Assembly (NCBI RefSeq): GCF_002575655.3
Contig: NC_053037.3
Span: forward strand, 49,612,242-49,676,241
Length of the DNA: 64,000 bases
Direction of reading: 5' to 3'
Origin: Aegilops tauschii subsp. strangulata
Taxonomy: Eukaryota > Streptophyta > Magnoliopsida > Poales > Poaceae
Shown here: positions 58,970 to 64,000 of the stretch, piece by piece
Layout of the letters: every line of letters starts with the position of its first letter
Position numbering within the stretch: position 1 is the first letter of the stretch
Position numbers and translations under genes: made by a program
The notes under the pieces: generated by a model
Told to the model about the DNA's origin: nothing
The model's input: only the letters and a program-made list of their open reading frames with translations
The model's database searches: none

Positions 58970-59510
58970 CAGTGAGCGTTGCTTGGGGGGGGGGGTGGAT
59001 GAACAGTTCCCGGTGGGGGTGGACGAACAGGACCCCGTGGTGTTGCCTCTGGATGAACAGTGAGCGTTGCTGGGGGGGTTTGGATGAACAGTTCCCGATG
59101 GGGGTGGATGAACAGGATCCCGTGGTGTTGCCTCTGGATGAACAGGACCCTGATCGATCGAGCCGGTTGGTGCTGGATGAACAGGACCCCGTGGAGGGCT
59201 GGATGAACAGGACCACCCCGTGGAGGGATGGATGAACAGTAGACGATGGAGGGCTGGATGAACAGTAGCCCGTGGAGGGGTGGTTGAACAGTAGCCCGTG
59301 GACAGGGCTGGTTGAACAGTAGCCGGTGGAGTAGCGCGTGGTGGAGGCTGGATGAACAGGAGCCCATGGATGAACAGTCGCAGGTGGAGGCTAGAGGAGG
59401 TCGACGGTGGATGAACAGTAGCACGTGGAGGCTGGAGGGGGTCGACGGTGGAGATGAACAGTATCCCGTGGAGTCCCGTTTTGCGGTACGCCACACCCCT
59501 CCTGATCAAC
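58970..59510 (-). repeat. tgttcatcc minisatellite in CACTA copy C
   Basis: On the plus strand the units read ggatgaacag(t/g) with purine-rich fill; about 24 units. This is the longest of the three arrays. Confidence 0.88.
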
Positions 59511-62500
59511 AGGACCCCCGTTTCGACCGTAGGAGGTCCGTTTCCTCCGTTTTGCTGTACGCCAGACCCCTCCCGATGAACAGGATCCCGTTTCGAACGC
59601 GTCCGGTCGAACACAAGGCTGTTTCCTCCGTTCCGCGGTACGCCAGGCCTCGTTTCCATCGGCTGTTCCGTCCAAGCCGGTTGGCTCCCACGCGTTCTGT
59701 TGCCTCCCGATGAACACGACGCATTCCGTTGCCTCCCCATGCACACGACGACGACGCAGTTTCTCCGTTCTGACCCACCCTTGTACACAAGCCCGGGTCG
59801 TAAGTATGCGCGAGTAGGCGTTCGAGACCCCGCCCGTATGTACGTACGTGGCTGTATTTTCTTTCTTGCACACTGGCCGCTGTACGTACGTGTACATGCT
59901 ACATGCGCGCCTCAACTACGACACGTGCGCGCTCTACATCGACCAGTATGTACGTACACATTCGCAACCAGAATGACAACGCTACATACGCTTCGACGAG
60001 GTGGGTCCCGACTGTCAGGCACTTCCTTGCGTGCGAAGATATAGCTGGTGGGTCACAACAGTCAGGGGGCGTATCGTTTTTTTTGCCCGGACGCACTTGC
60101 TTGCGTGCGAAAATGTAGCTGGTGGGTCCCAGCAGTCAGGGGGGAAACATTTTTTTCACGAAATACAGTGGCCCGTCCAGTGGGTCCCCGCTGTGAGGTG
60201 CAGGAATAATTATTTTGCGCGTAATAAGGAGGCACTTCCTTGCGGCTGCCGTGGACCCAGTTGTGTCAGCCTCTCCATGTACAGTACTCTTCCGATGGAA
60301 GTCGGTCGTTGACCACATTGACCACGCCGCGCCGAGAGAACCAAGGCGGTGGACGACGGCGAGGCCTAGGAAGGGGACGACGCTGAGCCAGGGAAGACGC
60401 GGCAGTGGATGCCCACGCGTAGAGGAGTATGAGGGTTCACTGGTTCGCTGCGGTGTGAGGCTGCCGTCGCCGCAGAATAACAGGGCGTGTGGGTGAGTAG
60501 AGGGATGGCCTGGCCAGCGGTGGGAGTAGTAGGGGGTGGTGAGGCCTCCGCCGCATCGCATCCGGCCACGGGAGGCAGGAGGACGAGGCACAATCGACGA
60601 TGGTTTGGGCGGCTGGAGCAAGAAGACCAGAGGTTGAAGAAGCACTACGGCCGTTGGATGGACATCGTACGGTCACTGGAGCTAGAATCGTGCATATTGA
60701 CTAAGTTGACAAAGACCTCCGTCCCTGTCAACTTAGTAGGCCCACAAGTCAGCCTGCCACTATACTGGGTCCCAGCTAGCAGGGGGAGTATTCATTTTTT
60801 TTGTGCGTAATAAGGAGGCACTTCCTTGCGTGCGAAGATATAGCTGGTGGGTCCGAGCTGTCAGCGACGGTAACGTTTTTTTCGCGAAATACAGATGCCC
60901 TTCCGGCAGGTCCCAGATGTCAGGTGGAGGAATCATTATTATGCGCGTAATAAGGAGGCATTTCCTTGCGTGCGGCCGTGGATCCAGCTGTCAGCCTCTC
61001 CACCTACAGTCCACTTCAGATCCATGTCGGTCTTTGACCATGTTGACCAGGCCGCGCCGAGAGCACCAGGGCGGTGGACGACGGCGAGGCCTAGGAAGGG
61101 AATGACACGGAGCCAGGGAAGACTCGGCAGTTGTTTCCCACGCGGAGGGTAGTACGACTGGTACAAGGTTTTACTGGTTCGTCTGCCGTCGCCGGAGAAT
61201 AACAGCAGGTTTGGGTGAGTAGAGGGATGGCTAGGCCAGCGATGGGAGTACGGTGGGGCGGGGAGGCCTGCGCGGCAGCACAGCCTGCCGCGGGGAGGAG
61301 GGAGCAGGCAGTCCCGCCGGCGCTTGTTTGAGCGGCTGGAGCAGAGATTGAAGAAGCACGACGGCCGTTGGATGGAAATCCAACAGTCACTGCTTGTGCG
61401 TCAACCTTTTTTTTAGGAAAGCCTCAAATCTGTGGAAAACAGCATACATCCCATCTGCTATTATTTCTAATAATTTACAGCCCATTTGCTAATTCTTAAG
61501 GTTTTATTTGGAGCCCATATTCTTTTTGTTAGCATTACAGCCCATATTGTGGCCACGGTTAAAAAATTATACAAAATTTTGCATATTTCGGTGCGGTCCG
61601 AACTGTTTTTAATCCCGAAATTTCGAGTCACATTCAAACTGATTTAAAAAATAAATGTATATCAATATGAAATCCAACAAATTGTCCACGCATAAAAATC
61701 AATGCAATTTTAAATCTTGAAATGAAAAAAAAAGAAATTTGAAACTAATTGCCGGTTTGATGTGTTTTAAAAATGTACAGCCCATTTCTCATTACTGATA
61801 GGCCATTTTCTCGGCCAGCCGAATGAAGCTCTCCTCGTCTTGAAAGATTTGCAGCCCAACAGGCCTGACAAAGCGACTTACTTGGCAAATCACAAAAAAA
61901 CTAGGCTGTGGCCGTGGACCTAGCTGTCAGCCTCTCCACATACAGTACTCTTCCGATGAAAGTCGGTCTTTGACCACATTGACCACGCCGCGCCGAGAGC
62001 ACCAAGGCGGTGGACAACGGCAAGGCCTAGGAAGGGGGTGACGCGGAGCTGGGGAAGACGCGGCAGTGGATGCCCATGCGGAGAGGAGTACGAGGGTTCA
62101 CCGGTTCGGCTGCGGTGTGAGGCTGCCGTCGCCACAGAATAACAGGGGGTGTGGGTGAGTGGAGGGATGACATGGCCAGTGGTGGGAGTAGTATGGGGGC
62201 GGTGAGGCCTCCACGGCAGCACAGCCGGCCACGGGAGGCGGGAGCAGGCGGCACGACCGGCGCTGCTTTGGGCGGCTTGAGCAAGTAGACCAGAGGTTGA
62301 AGAAGCACTATGGCCGTTGGATGGACATCATACGGTCACTAGAGCTAGAATCGTTCATATTGACTAAGTTGACAAAGCCCTCTGTCCCCGTCAACTTAGT
62401 ACGCCCACAAGTCAGCCACCCACTATGGTGGGTCCCAGCTAGCAGGGGGGTATTCATATTTTTGTGTGTCATAAGGACGCACTTCCTTGCATGCGAAGAT

Positions 62501-64000
62501 ATAGCTGGTGGGTCCGACCTGTCAGTAGGGCAAACATTTTTTTTCGTGAAATACAGAAGCCCTTCCCCCGGGTCCTAGCATTCAGGTGGAGGAATCATTA
62601 TTTTGCGCGTAATAAGGAGGCATTTCCTTGTGTGCGGCCGTGGACCCAGCTGTCAGCCTCTCCACGTACAGTCCACTTCCGATGGATGTCGTCATTGACC
62701 ATGTTGACCAGACCGCGCCGAGAGCACCAGGGCAGTGGACGACGGCAAGGCCTAGGAAGGGAATGACACGGAGCCATGGAAGACTCGGCAGTTGTTTCCC
62801 ACGCGGAGGAGTACGAGGGTTTACTGGTTCGTCTGCCGTCCCCGGAGAATAACAGCAGGTGTGGGTGAGTAGAGGGATGGCTAGGCCAGCGATGGGAGTA
62901 CGGTGGAGCGGGGAGGCCAGCACGGCAGCATAGCCGGCCACGGGAAGAGGGAGCAGGCAGTCCCGCCGGTGCTTGTTTGAGCGGCTGGAGCAGGAAAATC
63001 AGAGATTGAAGAAGCACAACAGCCGTTGGATGGACATCCAACAGTCACTGCTCTCATGTGCATTATTACTAATAATGTACAGCCCATTTGCTAATTCTGA
63101 AGAATTTTTTTGGAGCCCTTCTTCTTTTTGTTAGCATTACACCCCATATTGTGGCCACGGTTAAAAAGTATATGAATTTTTGCATATTTCAGTGCGGTCA
63201 ACTGTTTTTAATCCCAAAATATCGATTCACATTCAAACTATTTTGAAAAATAATTTATATAAATATAAAATCCAAATAATTGTCCACGCATAAAAATCAA
63301 TGGAATTTAAAATCTTGTAATAAAAAAAATGAAACTAATTCCCGGTTTGATGTGTTTTAAAAATGTACAACCCATTTCTGGGCAAACCGAATGAAACTCT
63401 CCTCGTCTTGAAAGATTTGCAGCCCAGCAGGGCCTCGTTTGGGTATTTCTTAAAAAAATAGAACTGGGCTAGCCATTTTCAGCATGAAAAAAACACAACT
63501 GGGCTCATGATGTGGTAAACATAAATAAATCCCTGGCTAGACTGGCCACAGCCCCCGCACAGCCCCGTTGTTACCCTGATCCGTCGCTAAAACTAGTATA
63601 AATAACAACTGCTTGTTCCTCAAAAAAACTACGCGACCTGCTGGGTCCCTGGTGTCAGCCGCTCGTAGTGTAATTCTCTCGTTTATTGACTATGTTGACA
63701 ATGGCGTGAGCCCCAGATGTCCAACCATTAGGAGGAACCATATTTTGTGCTTGTAATATAGAGGCACTTGCTTGCGTACTGCCATGACGCTCGTGGGTCC
63801 CTACTGTCATCCTCTCCACATACAGTCATCTCCTTGTTCCTCTCGGTTGTTGACGATGTTGACAACGCAAGAGGGCGGTGCACTGCGCACAGCGAGCGAA
63901 CCAAGGCCGCAAGGCGGAGGACGACAGCGAGGCCTCAGACGGAACGAACAGGAGCCGTGGAAGATGCCCCGGTCCAGTCGCAGGCGGAGGGGAGTACGAG

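Larger units (their letters stand above)
58425..64000 (-). mobile_element. CACTA-type element copy C, inverted, cut by window edge
   Basis: Starts CACTACAAAAAAAAG at 58425. On the minus strand it has the same order as copies A and B: terminus, subterminal tgacag/tatgaca zone, tgttcatc array, then GC-rich blocks (about 60150-60700, 60890-61395, 61910-62350, 62580-63050, 63640 onward) with AT-rich spacers at about 61400-61900 and 63060-63480. It extends beyond 64000. The longest ORFs (58865-59788 and others) fall in the minisatellite and show no known domain. Confidence 0.75.

Noticed and set aside
1..64000. CRISPR arrays, operons, prokaryotic promoters
   Set aside because: Tandem repeats here have no unique spacers, and the introns and LTR retrotransposons show a plant nuclear genome.

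Overview
The window is a stretch of a large, repeat-rich grass genome. Triticeae (wheat, Aegilops or a relative) is by far the best fit, because it holds an Angela/BARE1-type copia element, a long-LTR Tekay-like chromovirus, an Athila-like element with a tRNA-Asp-type primer site, several CACTA relatives, and Stowaway and Tourist MITEs. Family names come from recognition, not from a database search; boundaries come from TG...CA ends, target-site duplications (TSDs) and copy-to-copy comparison by eye.

Layout: 1-6862 is the 5' part (minus strand) of an Angela/BARE1-like copia element cut by the window edge. 6863-11427 is low-copy DNA with two minisatellites (39 bp and 79 bp units) and a wrecked gene for a Werner-type 3'-5' exonuclease (10576-11131). 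11428-37635 is a three-level nest: a CACTA-type element (copy A) carries a chromovirus (14689-35822, 4.3 kb LTRs), and the 3' LTR of that chromovirus carries a 7.2 kb element without coding capacity (27495-34667, TSD CTTGG).

37636-47419 is a small gene island on the plus strand: a broken F-box/DUF295 gene, a second F-box/DUF295 gene with two clean exons but a premature stop, and a short NAC-domain gene. MITEs and LINE- and SINE-like scraps lie between them. 47930-51379 is a second CACTA copy (B). 51380-56609 is a non-autonomous Athila-like element on the minus strand whose 3' LTR stops at copy B. 56610-57771 is a subterminal piece of another CACTA family, 57772-58424 a retrotransposon LTR piece, and 58425-64000 a third CACTA copy (C) in inverted orientation running off the window.

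The most unusual signal is inside the chromovirus LTRs. Downstream of the LTR TATA box there is a gene-like structure: a GC-rich first exon, a T-rich intron, an acidic 84-nt exon, a second intron and a 98-nt exon ending in a stop. All phases agree, giving 186 codons in the 5' LTR, and the last two exons are open in both LTRs.
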